Below, piece after piece: positions 33,551 through 42,554 of a stretch of 64,000 bases of DNA. This stretch comes from Streptomyces cavernicola (GTDB lineage Bacteria > Actinomycetota > Actinomycetes > Streptomycetales > Streptomycetaceae). The position numbers and the translations under genes are program-made. The notes below the pieces were generated by a model. The model had not been told where the DNA came from. It did no database searches and saw nothing but the letters and a program-made list of their open reading frames with translations. The DNA lies in assembly GCF_029968035.1 (NCBI RefSeq), contig NZ_JASCIQ010000022.1:1-64000 (forward strand), written 5' to 3'. The stretch's first letter is position 1. Every line of letters begins with the position of its first letter.

Positions 33551-33602
33551 GATCGCGACAGTAGCCGGAGGGCCTCCGGGAGCCCTGGCCCGGGGTGAGG
33601 GG

Positions 33603-33797
33603 TCAGGGGGCCGCCTGGGGTTCCGACCGGGAACTCGTCGCCGGGAGGCGGTCCGGCGCGGGCGGGGCCGAAGGGTCGACGGTGGCCGTGAGCAGCGTCG
33701 CGGCGAGCGCGCTCGCGGCGGCGAGGCCGACGGCGAGGTTCCGGCGGGCCTGGCGGGTGACTGCCCGTACGGGCACGGGCTTGCGGTGACGGGCCAT
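33603..33797 (-). CDS. Small membrane-anchored protein, function unknown
   Basis: This encodes 64 residues from ATG 33797 (GGAGGGG 10 bases upstream): a basic start MARHRKPVPVRAVTRQARRN, a hydrophobic stretch (LAVGLAAASALAATLLTAT) and a Pro/Ser-rich tail. It could be a signal-anchored peptide. It starts 21 bases after the membrane reductase gene ends, on the same strand, so it may be an accessory subunit. No family is recognised. Confidence 0.5.
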   Translation of the reverse strand: MARHRKPVPVRAVTRQARRNLAVGLAAASALAATLLTATVDPSAPPAPDRLPATSSRSEPQAAP

Positions 33798-33818
33798 GGG
33801 CGTACGCCCCTCCAAAGC

Positions 33819-35180
33819 TCAGTACGTGAAGTTCTCGGCGTGTATACGTTCCGCGGGCACCCCCGCCCGTACGAGCGCCGTCGTCGCGGCGCGGGCCATC
33901 CCGGGCGGGCCGCACAAGTACACGTCGTGCGCGGCGAGTTCGGGCACGAGGTTGCGCAGGGCCTGCGGGGCGAGGGGGTCGAAGGAGGCGTCGGAGGGGC
34001 CGAGCAGGAAGTGCAGGCAGGCCCCGCGGGCGGCGGCGATGGACTCCAACTCGGCGCGCAGGGCGAGCTGTTCGGCGCTGGACGCGCGATAGAGGAGCGT
34101 CAGGTCGCCGGGCGCGCAGGGCAGGGTCTCGAAGAGGGCCCGCATGGGCGTGATGCCGACGCCGCCCGCGAGCAGCAGCACCTTGCGCCGGCTGCGGCGG
34201 TGCGCGGTCAGGGCGCCGAACGGGCCGGTGGCGAGGACGCGCGTGCCGGGGCGAAGGCGGCGCACCCGGCGGGTGTGCGCGCCGACGGCCTTGACGGTGA
34301 TCCGTACCCGGTCGTCGCGGACCGGCGCGGACAGCGAGAAGGGCAGGGCCGTGTGCCAGAGCCTGCGCTGCAGGAACCGCCAGCGGAGGAACTGCCCGGG
34401 TTCCGCGCGGAGTTCGTCGAGGCCTATGCCCTGCATGACGACGGAGACCACGTCGGGCCCCTCCACCGTCACCTCCCGTACGCGCAGGCTGTGCCGCAGG
34501 GCCTGGCGTACGGGGACGACGAGCCGGTACCAGACGAGCAGCACGGCGACCGTGGCGTGCAGCAGGGACCAGAGCCAGCCGGCGAGGACGCTGCCCGCGA
34601 GGTCGGGCCCGGCGAGCTGGTGCGCGAAGGCGAGCCCCGCGCCGACGTACGTGAGCAGGTGCAGGGCACGCCACGTCTCGTGCGGGACGCGGCGGCGCAG
34701 CGCGCGGGCCGAGCTGACGCCGACGGCGCCGAGCAGGGCGGTGCCGAGCGCGGCGGCCGCGAGGGCGGGGTAGCCGAGCAGGTCGGCGGCGGCGCTGAGG
34801 AGGTCGTCGCCGGTGTGGGCCGCGTACCCGCAGAGGGCGAGCAGGGTGTGGGCGGCGCAGAGGGTCAGCACCCAGCGGCCGCCGAGCGCGTGCCGGCGGG
34901 CGAGGCGGTCGGCGCCGACGCCGTGCTCCACCGCGGGGACGCGGGCCATCAGGAAGAGCATGACCAGCACTCCGTAGGCGGCGAGGAGGCCGGTGAGGTG
35001 GGCTCCGGTGGCGAAGAGGGCGTCGAGCCTCGCGGAGTAGTGGGCCTGCGCCGCCCAGAGCGCGGTGACCAGTGCCGCGCCGGCGGTCAGGGTCGTCCGC
35101 AGCACCCGGGGGTCGACCCGGATCGGCCGGACCGGTTCGGGCACGGCGGCAGCGGCGGCAGCGGGGGCGGAAGCTCTCAC
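33819..35180 (-). CDS. Ferric reductase-like membrane haem/flavin oxidoreductase
   Basis: This encodes 453 residues from GTG 35180 (GAGGG upstream). The N-terminal half has about six helices with paired histidines: RRHALGGRWVLTLCAAHTLL, and LHLLTYVGAGLAFAHQLAG, positions fit for two b-type haems. The C-terminal half is a ferredoxin-reductase module: FLRWRFLQRRLWHTALPFSL (FAD site RxxxxxPFS-like), LLLAGGVGITPMRALFETLP (NAD(P) site) and DVYLCGPPGM. It would pass electrons from cytoplasmic NAD(P)H through FAD and haems to an outside acceptor (ferric iron, oxygen or copper). The link with nitrate genes is positional only; it is divergent from the FAD-nirB-nirD operon. Confidence 0.8.
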   Translation of the reverse strand: MRASAPAAAAAAVPEPVRPIRVDPRVLRTTLTAGAALVTALWAAQAHYSARLDALFATGAHLTGLLAAYGVLVMLFLMARVPAVEHGVGADRLARRHALGGRWVLTLCAAHTLLALCGYAAHTGDDLLSAAADLLGYPALAAAALGTALLGAVGVSSARALRRRVPHETWRALHLLTYVGAGLAFAHQLAGPDLAGSVLAGWLWSLLHATVAVLLVWYRLVVPVRQALRHSLRVREVTVEGPDVVSVVMQGIGLDELRAEPGQFLRWRFLQRRLWHTALPFSLSAPVRDDRVRITVKAVGAHTRRVRRLRPGTRVLATGPFGALTAHRRSRRKVLLLAGGVGITPMRALFETLPCAPGDLTLLYRASSAEQLALRAELESIAAARGACLHFLLGPSDASFDPLAPQALRNLVPELAAHDVYLCGPPGMARAATTALVRAGVPAERIHAENFTY

Positions 35181-35355
35181 GCCCTCGAACCTAGGTCCTG
35201 GGAACGTACGAAAACACCAGGTCAGACCCCTGCCGCCGATCCTTAAGGTTCCCTTGAGAACCCCCTCAACGAGGATTAAGGCCCACCCCTCACAGCCACC
35301 CCCAGCCACCCGCAAGGGACCCTCACACTCCCTCCCCCGCCCGGTTGAGGGACGC

Positions 35356-35393
35356 GTTCCGTACGGGAAACAGAAGGGATGCGGACGGGTAAC
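35356..35393 (+). promoter_or_regulatory. Four-part GlnR-like box before the nitrite reductase operon
   Basis: The elements are GTTCC (35356), GAAAC (35367), GATGC (35378) and GTAAC (35389), each separated by exactly six bases. This is the a-N6-b-N6-a-N6-b layout of actinobacterial GlnR sites (gTnAc/GaAAc), with one to two mismatches per a-site. The box ends 23 bases before ATG 35417. GlnR is known to activate nirB and nasA in S. coelicolor. Confidence 0.6.
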
Positions 35394-35416
35394 ACCGGCC
35401 CCGCACGCTGCTCTGC

Positions 35417-36694
35417 ATGGGTTCACAGATCGTGGTGATCGGCGCGGGCACGGCGGGCGTGCGGCTCGCGCAGCAGCTCGCCCAGGCCTCGGCCGCAGGC
35501 GGGACGCACCGTACGCCTCCCGTTGTCACCCTCCTCGGCGACGAGCAGCACGCCCCGTACAACCGTGTGCTGCTCGCCGAAGTGCTCGCCGGGCGGTACG
35601 GGCCGGAGGTGATCGCGCTGCCTTCGCCCGCGCCGGTGCGCCGGGGCCGGGTGGAGCGGATCGACCGGGAGGACCGGTTCGTGCACGTCGCGGGCGGCGG
35701 CCGGATCGCGTACGACAAGCTGGTCCTCGCGACCGGCTCGAACCCGGTCCTGCCCCCGCTGCGCGGGCTGTTCACCGAGGACCGGCCGGGCCTGCCCGAC
35801 GGCGTGCACGCGTTCCGCACCATGGACGACTGCCTCGCCCTCTCGAAGGCCGTACGCGAGGGCAGCCGGGCCGTCGTCATCGGCGGCGGGCTGCTCGGCG
35901 TGTCCGCGGCCCGCGCGCTCGCCGAGCGCGGCGCGCAGGTGGTCCTGGCCCAGCAGGGCGAGCGGCTCATGGAACGCCAACTCGACGCCACAGCAAGCGA
36001 CTTGGTGCGGCAGCACCTCACCGGGAACCTGGGCGTGGAGGTGCACACCGAGTGCCGGGTGCGCGCCCTCACCACCGAGGGCGGCGCCGTCACGGGCGTC
36101 ACGCTCGCCGACGGCTACGCGCTCGACGCCGACCTCGTCGTCCTCGCCTGCGGCGTGCGCCCCCGCGTGGGCCTCGCGCAGCAGGCCGGGCTCGATGTGC
36201 GGCGCGGCGTCGTCGTCGACGACGAGCTGCGCACCAGCGACCCGCACATCCACGCCATCGGCGACTGCGCCGAGCACGACGGCCGGGTGTACGGGCTCGC
36301 CGCCCCGGCCATCGAACAGGCCGACGCGCTGGCCGAGTTGATCCTCAAGGACGACGGGAACGTCTACACCGGCACCCGCGCCCTCACCCGCCTCACCCTG
36401 AACGTCACCGGGCCGGCCACAAACAGCAACGGCACCGGCACCGGCCCCCTGGACCTCGCCACGTTCGGCGAGTCCGACCCGCTGCCCGGCGACGACGTGG
36501 TCCGCCTCGCCGACGCCACCCGCGGCACCTACCGCCAGGTCGTCGTCCGCGACGACCGTCTGGTCGGCGGCGTACTTCTCGGCGAGCTCGGCACCGTCGG
36601 CGCGCTCGCCCGCGCCTGGGAGGCGGCCGAGCCGCTGCCCCAGGCCCCCCTGCTCCATCTGCTCACCCCCGACGGACCTGACGGAGGCTCCTGA
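35417..36694 (+). CDS. FAD-dependent reductase of the nitrate/nitrite operon (NasB/NirB N-terminal-like)
   Basis: This encodes 425 residues. FAD motif: IVVIGAGTAGVRLAQQLAQA. NAD motif: AVVIGGGLLGVSAARALAER. Middle: YDKLVLATGSNPVLPPLRG, and ELRTSDPHIHAIGDCAEHDG. It aligns in layout with the N-terminal flavin half of NirB, which follows directly and overlaps it (TGATG), but lacks the BFD and siroheme domains. Stand-alone forms can act as NADH-dependent electron donors (NasB-like) to NasA, which lacks its own [2Fe-2S] domain here. That role is inference. It is the first gene of the operon behind the GlnR-like box. Confidence 0.8.
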   Translation: MGSQIVVIGAGTAGVRLAQQLAQASAAGGTHRTPPVVTLLGDEQHAPYNRVLLAEVLAGRYGPEVIALPSPAPVRRGRVERIDREDRFVHVAGGGRIAYDKLVLATGSNPVLPPLRGLFTEDRPGLPDGVHAFRTMDDCLALSKAVREGSRAVVIGGGLLGVSAARALAERGAQVVLAQQGERLMERQLDATASDLVRQHLTGNLGVEVHTECRVRALTTEGGAVTGVTLADGYALDADLVVLACGVRPRVGLAQQAGLDVRRGVVVDDELRTSDPHIHAIGDCAEHDGRVYGLAAPAIEQADALAELILKDDGNVYTGTRALTRLTLNVTGPATNSNGTGTGPLDLATFGESDPLPGDDVVRLADATRGTYRQVVVRDDRLVGGVLLGELGTVGALARAWEAAEPLPQAPLLHLLTPDGPDGGS

Positions 36695-39279
36695 TGTCCA
36701 CAACCCCCCGCACGATCGTGCTCGTCGGCCACGGCATGGTCGGCCAGCGGTTCCTGGAGGCCCTGGCCGAGCACGGCGTCGCCGGCCGCGACCGGGTGGT
36801 CGTCCTGTGCGAGGAGCCCCGCCCCGCCTACGACCGGGTGCAGCTGACCTCGTACTTCGCCGGCCGCACGCCCGCCGAACTGTCCCTGTCGGACGAGGAG
36901 TTCCTCGCGAAGTACGGCATCGAGCTGCACCTCGGCGACCCGGCGGAGACGATCGACCGTGAGCGCGGCGTCGTCACGGCCCGCTCGGGTCTGACCGTCG
37001 CGTACGACACCCTCGTCCTGGCCACCGGCTCGTACCCGTTCGTGCCGCCGGTGCCGGGCAAGGACGCGGCGGGCTGCTTCGTCTACCGCACGATCGAGGA
37101 CCTGCTCGCGATCGAGGAGTACGCGAAGAACGCCACGACCGGAGCCGTCGTCGGCGGCGGTCTGCTCGGCCTGGAGGCGGCGGGCGCGCTCAAGGGCCTC
37201 GGACTCTCCACCCACATCGTCGAGTTCGCGCCGCGCCTCATGCCGGTGCAGGTCGACGAGGGCGGCGGCGCGGCCCTGCACCGCACGATCACCGACATGG
37301 GCCTGACCGTGCACACCGGCACGGGCACGCAGGAGATCGTCACCGGCGAGGACGGCTCCGTGACCGCCATGCGCCTGTCGGACGGCTCCGAACTGGCCAC
37401 GGACATGGTCGTGTTCAGCGCCGGAGTCCGCCCCCGCGACCAGCTCGCCCGCGACTGCGGCCTCACCGTCGGCGAGCGCGGCGGCATCGCGGTCGACGAG
37501 CAGTGCCGCACCAGCGACCCGCGGATCTTCGCCATCGGCGAGTGCGCGCTCGCCTCCGACGGCCGGGTCTACGGCCTGGTCGCGCCCGGCTACGAGATGG
37601 CGCAGGTCGCCGCGGCCGCCATCGCGGAAGAAGAGAACAGCGGCTTCACGGGCGCCGACATGTCCACCAAGCTGAAGCTCCTCGGCGTCGACGTGGCGTC
37701 GTTCGGCGACGCGCACGGCACCACCGAGGGCTGCCTCGACGTGGTGTACGCGGACTCCCGCTCCGGCACGTACAAGAAGCTGGTCATCGGCGCGGGCGGC
37801 GAACTCCTCGGCGGCGTCCTCGTCGGCGACGCGGAGGCGTACGGCACGCTCCGCCCGCTCACCGGCAGCGTGCCGCCCATCTCGCCGGAGCAGCTGGTCC
37901 TCCCGGCCGGCGCGGGCGCGCCCGTCTCCCTCGGCCCGGCGGCGCTCCCCGACGAGGCCGTCATCTGCTCCTGCCACAACGTCACCAAGGGCGCCATCCG
38001 CGGCGCGGTCACCGAGCACTCCTGCACGAGCGTGCCGGAGGTCAAGAAGTGCACCAAGGCCGGTACGGGCTGCGGCAGTTGCGTGAAGGTCCTCGGCCAG
38101 CTCGTCACGGCGGAGCTGGAGGCGGGCGGCGTCGAGGTCGACAAGGGCCTGTGCGGCTGCTTCGCCCAGACCCGCCAGGAGCTGTACGAGATCGTCCTCG
38201 CCCTGCGCCTCACCTCGTACCAGGAACTCCTGGACGCGCACGGCCGCGAGGAGGCGCGCGGCGGCGACGGCTGCGAGATCTGCAAGCCGACCGTCGGCTC
38301 GATCATCGCGTCCCTCGCCCCCACCCTCGGCGCGGACGGCTACGTCCTCGACGGCGAGCAGGCGGCCCTCCAGGACACCAACGACCACTTCCTCGCCAAC
38401 CTGCAGAAGAACGGCTCGTACTCGATCGTGCCGCGCATCCCCGGCGGCGAGATCACCCCGGAGAAACTCATCGTGATCGGCGAGGTCGCCCGCGACTTCG
38501 GCCTCTACACGAAGATCACCGGCGGCCAGCGCATCGACATGTTCGGCGCGCGGGTCGAACAACTCCCGCTCATCTGGGCCAAGTTGGTGCACGCGGGCTT
38601 CGAGTCCGGCCACGCGTACGGAAAATCCCTCCGTACGGTCAAGTCCTGTGTCGGCTCGACCTGGTGCCGCTACGGCGTGCAGGACAGCGTCCGCATGGCC
38701 ATCGACCTGGAGCTGCGCTACCGCGGCCTGCGCTCCCCGCACAAGCTGAAGTCGGCCGTCTCCGGCTGCGCCCGCGAGTGCGCGGAGGCCCAGTCCAAGG
38801 ACTTCGGCGTGATCGCCACGTCCAACGGCTGGAACCTGTACGTCGGCGGCAACGGCGGCGCGACCCCGCGCCACGCGGACCTGCTCGCCCAGGACCTGGA
38901 CGACGACCAGCTCATCCGCCTGATCGACCGCTTCCTGATGTTCTACATCCGCACGGCCGACCGCCTGGAGCGCACGTCGACCTGGCTGGAGCGGATCGAG
39001 GGCGGCCTCGACCACGTACGGGACGTGGTCGTCGAAGACTCCCTGGGCATCTGCGCCGACCTGGAGCAGCTGATGTCCGCGCACGTCGCCGGCTACCGCG
39101 ACGAGTGGGCGTCCACGCTCGACGACCCGGAGCGCCTGGCCCGCTTCGTGTCGTTCGTCAACGCACCCGAAGTCCCGGACCCGACGGTGCAGTTCGTACC
39201 GGAACGCGACCAGATCAAGCCGGACCTCCCCCTCCTCAACCTGACCGCCCGCCCCCTGGAAGGAACCGCGACCCGATGA
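36694..39279 (+). CDS. nirB: Nitrite reductase [NAD(P)H], large subunit
   Basis: This encodes 861 residues. FAD and NAD domains occupy about 1-400 (IVLVGHGMVGQRFLEALAEH; GAVVGGGLLGLEAAGALKGL). A BFD-like [2Fe-2S] domain starts near 425 (ICSCHNVTKGAIRGAV ... CTKAGTGCGSC). The siroheme/[4Fe-4S] domain ligands are Cys652, Cys658 (SCVGSTWC) and Cys692, Cys696 (SGCARECAEA). It reduces nitrite to ammonium with six electrons in the cytoplasm. It is coupled at both ends (TGATG with the FAD gene, ATGA with nirD). Full length, with no missing ligand. Confidence 0.97.
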   Translation: MSTTPRTIVLVGHGMVGQRFLEALAEHGVAGRDRVVVLCEEPRPAYDRVQLTSYFAGRTPAELSLSDEEFLAKYGIELHLGDPAETIDRERGVVTARSGLTVAYDTLVLATGSYPFVPPVPGKDAAGCFVYRTIEDLLAIEEYAKNATTGAVVGGGLLGLEAAGALKGLGLSTHIVEFAPRLMPVQVDEGGGAALHRTITDMGLTVHTGTGTQEIVTGEDGSVTAMRLSDGSELATDMVVFSAGVRPRDQLARDCGLTVGERGGIAVDEQCRTSDPRIFAIGECALASDGRVYGLVAPGYEMAQVAAAAIAEEENSGFTGADMSTKLKLLGVDVASFGDAHGTTEGCLDVVYADSRSGTYKKLVIGAGGELLGGVLVGDAEAYGTLRPLTGSVPPISPEQLVLPAGAGAPVSLGPAALPDEAVICSCHNVTKGAIRGAVTEHSCTSVPEVKKCTKAGTGCGSCVKVLGQLVTAELEAGGVEVDKGLCGCFAQTRQELYEIVLALRLTSYQELLDAHGREEARGGDGCEICKPTVGSIIASLAPTLGADGYVLDGEQAALQDTNDHFLANLQKNGSYSIVPRIPGGEITPEKLIVIGEVARDFGLYTKITGGQRIDMFGARVEQLPLIWAKLVHAGFESGHAYGKSLRTVKSCVGSTWCRYGVQDSVRMAIDLELRYRGLRSPHKLKSAVSGCARECAEAQSKDFGVIATSNGWNLYVGGNGGATPRHADLLAQDLDDDQLIRLIDRFLMFYIRTADRLERTSTWLERIEGGLDHVRDVVVEDSLGICADLEQLMSAHVAGYRDEWASTLDDPERLARFVSFVNAPEVPDPTVQFVPERDQIKPDLPLLNLTARPLEGTATR

Positions 39280-39635
39280 CGATCCTCGCTGTTGAGACGA
39301 CCACTGCATACGTCCAGCTGTACGTGGACGGCGACTGGCTGCCGGTCTGCGACGACCCGGCCCGGATCACCCCCGGTCGCGGCGTGGCCGTCCTGCTCCC
39401 CGACGGCAGCCAGGCGGCGGTCTTCCAGGACCGCACGGGCCGCTGGTACGCGATCGACAACCGGGACCCGTTCACCGGCGCGGCGGTCCTCTCCCGCGGC
39501 CTGATGGGTTCGTCCGACGGCTCGGCGTTCGTGGCGTCCCCGCTCCTGAAGCAGCGCTTCGACCTGACGACGGGGCGGTGCCTGGACGACGAGGGCGTCT
39601 CGGTACGGGCTTACGCGGTGCGCGTCGCTACATGA
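39276..39635 (+). CDS. nirD: Nitrite reductase [NAD(P)H], small subunit
   Basis: This encodes 119 residues from ATG 39276, overlapping the nirB stop. It has a Rieske-like fold without the Cys/His ligands, as is normal for NirD: VDGDWLPVCDDPARITPGRG, AVLLPDGSQAAVFQDRTGRW, YAIDNRDPFTGAAVLSRGLM, VASPLLKQRFDLTTGRCLDD. It completes the NirBD enzyme. A hairpin 24 bases after the stop probably ends the operon. Confidence 0.95.
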   Translation: MTILAVETTTAYVQLYVDGDWLPVCDDPARITPGRGVAVLLPDGSQAAVFQDRTGRWYAIDNRDPFTGAAVLSRGLMGSSDGSAFVASPLLKQRFDLTTGRCLDDEGVSVRAYAVRVAT

Positions 39636-39658
39636 GCCTTGCTTTATGAGAATTTCAC

Positions 39659-39680
39659 GGTGAGCGCGCCACCGCTCACC
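39659..39680 (+). terminator. Hairpin after nirD
   Basis: GGTGAGCG pairs with CGCTCACC around CGCCAC. There is no U-run, as is common for Streptomyces terminators. Confidence 0.55.
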
Positions 39681-39732
39681 CTCCGTGGTTAGGCTCAGCA
39701 GCAACGCGCCCGCCTAACAGGGAGGTTGAGCG

Positions 39733-40566
39733 GTGGCGAACACTCGCAGGAAAGCCGCGTGGGAGTACTTCGGGGAAGAGCTGAAACGCCGCCGGGAGGA
39801 GGCGGGTCTCACGCAGACCCAGCTCGGCGACCGGGTCTTCGTGTCCGGCGGCTACATCGGCCAGTTCGAACAGGCCTTCCGCAAACCGCAGTTGGATGTG
39901 GCGATCCGCATCGACGAGGTGTTACGGACGGGCGGATTCTTCGAGCGGACGTGGCACAAGCTGATCCGTGAGCGGCGGTTCGCCTCTTACTTCGAGGAAG
40001 TCGCGGAGCTGGAGCGGACGGCAACCAAGATCTGCGACTTTGCTCCGCTGGTGGTGCCGGGGTTGCTGCAGACCGAGGCCTACAACCGCGCACTCATGAC
40101 GGAGGACGACCCCTTCGCCACCGAGGAGCAGATGCAGGACACCATCGACGCGCGGATGGAGCGAGCACAGATCCTCGCCGATGCCACCCGCCCCGAGTTC
40201 TGGGTGATCCTGCACGAGCACGTGCTGCGCACTCCGGTGGGCGGCCCGAGCACGATGGCCGACCAGCTGGACCGGATAGTGGCGCGCATCCGCGAGCGGA
40301 CCGTGCTGGTCACGATCATCCCGTACGCAAAAGGCGCCCACGCCTCGATGAACGGAATGTTCCGGCTCATGGAGTTCGACGACGCCCCGCCAGTCGCCTA
40401 CACGGAAACTGAGTTCTCAGGAACTTTGATCGACGAACCGGCCGTGGTGAAGCGTGCCCAACGGACATACGATCTGCTCAGGGTCGCCGCGCTGTCGCCG
40501 GAGGCGTCCCTCGAACTGATCGCTTCGGCGGCGGAGGACCACAGACGATGCGTACGTACGACCTGA
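39733..40566 (+). CDS. XRE-family regulator with DUF5753 domain
   Basis: This encodes 277 residues from GTG 39733 (AGGGAGG upstream). Helix-turn-helix at about 13-68: FGEELKRRREEAGLTQTQLG, DRVFVSGGYIGQFEQAFRKP. DUF5753 fills about 90-265: FAPLVVPGLLQTEAYNRALM, FWVILHEHVLRTPVGGPSTM, TVLVTIIPYAKGAHASMNGM, VAYTETEFSGTLIDEPAVVK. It is coupled to a DUF397 gene, the standard Streptomyces pair related to WhiJ/AbaA-type developmental regulators. Many paralogues exist per genome; the target genes are unknown. Confidence 0.93.
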   Translation: MANTRRKAAWEYFGEELKRRREEAGLTQTQLGDRVFVSGGYIGQFEQAFRKPQLDVAIRIDEVLRTGGFFERTWHKLIRERRFASYFEEVAELERTATKICDFAPLVVPGLLQTEAYNRALMTEDDPFATEEQMQDTIDARMERAQILADATRPEFWVILHEHVLRTPVGGPSTMADQLDRIVARIRERTVLVTIIPYAKGAHASMNGMFRLMEFDDAPPVAYTETEFSGTLIDEPAVVKRAQRTYDLLRVAALSPEASLELIASAAEDHRRCVRTT

Positions 40567-40751
40567 GCAACGCCCGCTGGCAGAAGAGCAGTTACAGCAA
40601 CGCCTCGGGCGGCGAATGCGTCGAGGTCGCGCGCAACGTACCCGCCATCGTCCCCGTACGGGACAGCAAGCAGACCGACGGCCCCGTACTGATCTTCCCG
40701 GCGGAAAGCTGGACGGCTTTCGTCACAGAGACCCGTACCGCACACCCGTAA
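40548..40751 (+). CDS. DUF397 protein
   Basis: This encodes 67 residues, starting inside the end of the XRE gene. Signature: WQKSSYSNASGGECVEVAR, VPVRDSKQTDGPVLIFPAES and WTAFV. DUF397 proteins act with their XRE/DUF5753 partners, probably as antagonists or cofactors, in a pairing likened to toxin-antitoxin systems. The end overlaps the convergent SDR gene by 29 bases. Confidence 0.93.
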   Translation: MRTYDLSNARWQKSSYSNASGGECVEVARNVPAIVPVRDSKQTDGPVLIFPAESWTAFVTETRTAHP

Positions 40752-41643
40752 GCTGCTCCGAAGCCACCCAAAGCCGTTCCCCCGCAATGTCGTTGAGGGT
40801 CCACGGGGCTCGCCACGACTTCGCGGGGGCGCCGCGCCAGCCCTGGAGGCGGGGGCCGGTGAAGGAGTCGGGGCGGACGGCGGGGGCCGTGGCCGCGTAC
40901 AGCGTGGGCAGCGCGCCCGCCTCCGCCGACTGGGCCACGACCCGGTTCGCGAGGCCGACCGCGCGCTCTACGAACCGCCGCCCCTCCAACTGCGGGCCTG
41001 CCGCCTGAAGGTTGGTGCTCGCGTACCCGGGATGCGCGGCGGCGGCCACGACACCCGACCCGCGCGCGGCGAGCCGGCGGGCGAGCTCGTGCGTGAACAG
41101 CAGGTTGGCGGTCTTGGAGCGGCCGTACGCGACCCAACGCCGGTAGCGGCGCTCGCTGTTGAGGTCGCCGATGTCGATGTTGGCGAGCGCGTGCAGCCCG
41201 CTGGATACGGTCACGACGCGCGCGCCGTCGACGTTCTCGATGCGGGGCAGCAGCAGCCCGGTCAGGGCGAAGTGGCCGAGGTGGTTCACCCCGAACTGCG
41301 TCTCGAACCCGTCGGCGGTCCGCGCGTACGGCAGGGCCATGACGCCCGCGTTGTTGATCAGCAGATCGATGCGCGCGGGCGCATGGGAGGCCGCGAACTC
41401 CCGTACGGACTTCAGATCGTCTAGGTCGAGCGGCGCGAACTCGACGTCCACGCCCGGGACTTCGGCGGCGATCCGGGAAGCTGCCCCGGCCCCCCGCGAC
41501 TCGCTGCGGCAGGCGAGCACGACGCGCGCCCCGCGCCGGGCCAGCTCACGCGCCGTGACATAGCCGATGCCGCTGTTCGCCCCGGTCACGACGGCCGTGC
41601 GGCCGCTCTGGTCGGGGATGTCGCTCGCATTCCAGCCCGGCAT
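40723..41643 (-). CDS. Short-chain dehydrogenase/reductase (retinol dehydrogenase-like)
   Basis: This encodes 306 residues. Cofactor motif TGANSGIGYVTARELARRG; NNAGVM; catalytic Ser in VVTVSSGLHALANIDIGDLN; YGRSK for the YxxxK pair (VAYGRSKTANLLFTHELARR). Arg after beta-2 (ACRSESRG) suggests NADP(H). The length and the long C-terminal part match the RDH/WWOX-like 'oxidoreductase' group common in Streptomyces; the substrate is unknown. It is convergent with the DUF397 gene. Confidence 0.88.
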   Translation of the reverse strand: MPGWNASDIPDQSGRTAVVTGANSGIGYVTARELARRGARVVLACRSESRGAGAASRIAAEVPGVDVEFAPLDLDDLKSVREFAASHAPARIDLLINNAGVMALPYARTADGFETQFGVNHLGHFALTGLLLPRIENVDGARVVTVSSGLHALANIDIGDLNSERRYRRWVAYGRSKTANLLFTHELARRLAARGSGVVAAAAHPGYASTNLQAAGPQLEGRRFVERAVGLANRVVAQSAEAGALPTLYAATAPAVRPDSFTGPRLQGWRGAPAKSWRAPWTLNDIAGERLWVASEQLTGVRYGSL

Positions 41644-41705
41644 GGGGGCGTCCTTCCGGAGAGGTCAGGACGTTCCAGCGTACGTCGCCGCCCTCCCCGC
41701 CCGAC

Positions 41706-42467
41706 TCAGGCGGCGTCGCCTCCGTCCACGACGAGGTCCGTGCCGACGACCGAACCGGCGGCGTCGGAGGCCAGATACAGCACGGCGGCCGCCACCTCGT
41801 CCCCGGACGCGACCCGGCCGAGCGGGTTCCCGCCCTTCATCCGCTCGGCGCGCTCGGCCTCGCTCTCGCCGGGCAGCAGCGACATGGGGGCGTCCGAGGC
41901 GCCGGGGCTGACGGCGTTGATGCGGACTCCGTCGCCGATGTGGTCCAGGGCCGCGCCGTGCGTGAGCGCCCAGACAGCGGCTTTGGTCGCGGCGTAGGCG
42001 GCGGCGCCGGGGATGCGGCGGTGCGGGCCGATGTTGGAGGCGACGTTGACGATCGCACCGCCCGAGCCCTGGCCGCGCATCTGCCCGATCTCGGCGCGCA
42101 GGGCGAGGAACATGCCGGTCACGTTGATGTCGAGCTGCGTGCGCCAGTCCTCCTCGGAGAGGTCCGCGAGGGGCGAACCGGCGCGCAGCACACCGGCGTT
42201 GTTCACGGCCACGTCGAGCGAGCCGAACCGGTCGACGACGGCGCGCACGGCGGCCTCGATCTCGTCGACCCTGGTCACGTCGGCGGTCACAGCGAACGCG
42301 GTGCCGCCGCGCTCCTCGATCAGCTGCACGGTCTCCTTCAGCGGGCCCTCCCCGCGCCCGGCCACGGCGACGTACGCGCCCTCGGCGGCGAAGGCGAGCG
42401 CGATGGCGCGGCCGAGACCACTGCCGCCGCCGGTGACGAGAACGGACTTGCCGGTGAAGCGGGTCAT
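41706..42467 (-). CDS. Short-chain dehydrogenase (FabG-like)
   Basis: This encodes 253 residues. GxxxGxG: VLVTGGGSGLGRAIALAFAA; NNAGV: DVAVNNAGVLRAGSPLADLS; catalytic Ser region NVASNIGPHRRIPGAAAYAA with YAATK; C-terminal LASDAAGSVVGTDLVVDGGD. Classical SDR of the 3-oxoacyl/glucose-dehydrogenase type. The adjacent tetR gene lies upstream on the same strand, 87 bases away, with matching operator-like sites, so it is probably its target. Confidence 0.9.
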   Translation of the reverse strand: MTRFTGKSVLVTGGGSGLGRAIALAFAAEGAYVAVAGRGEGPLKETVQLIEERGGTAFAVTADVTRVDEIEAAVRAVVDRFGSLDVAVNNAGVLRAGSPLADLSEEDWRTQLDINVTGMFLALRAEIGQMRGQGSGGAIVNVASNIGPHRRIPGAAAYAATKAAVWALTHGAALDHIGDGVRINAVSPGASDAPMSLLPGESEAERAERMKGGNPLGRVASGDEVAAAVLYLASDAAGSVVGTDLVVDGGDAA

Positions 42468-42491
42468 GCGAACTCCTCGTTTCGTTCTTTC

Positions 42492-42507
42492 TTGACCGAC
42501 CGTTTCA
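42492..42507. promoter_or_regulatory. TetR operator candidate before the SDR gene
   Basis: On the minus strand this reads TGAAACGGTCGGTCAA. It matches 12 of 16 bases of TGGAACGACTGGTCAA at 43160, upstream of the tetR gene itself. Shared sites before regulator and neighbour suggest autoregulation plus SDR control. Confidence 0.5.
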
Positions 42508-42554
42508 ATATGAGCGCAAAAAAAGGGGGCCCGACCGACCCCCGGAGGGAAGCG

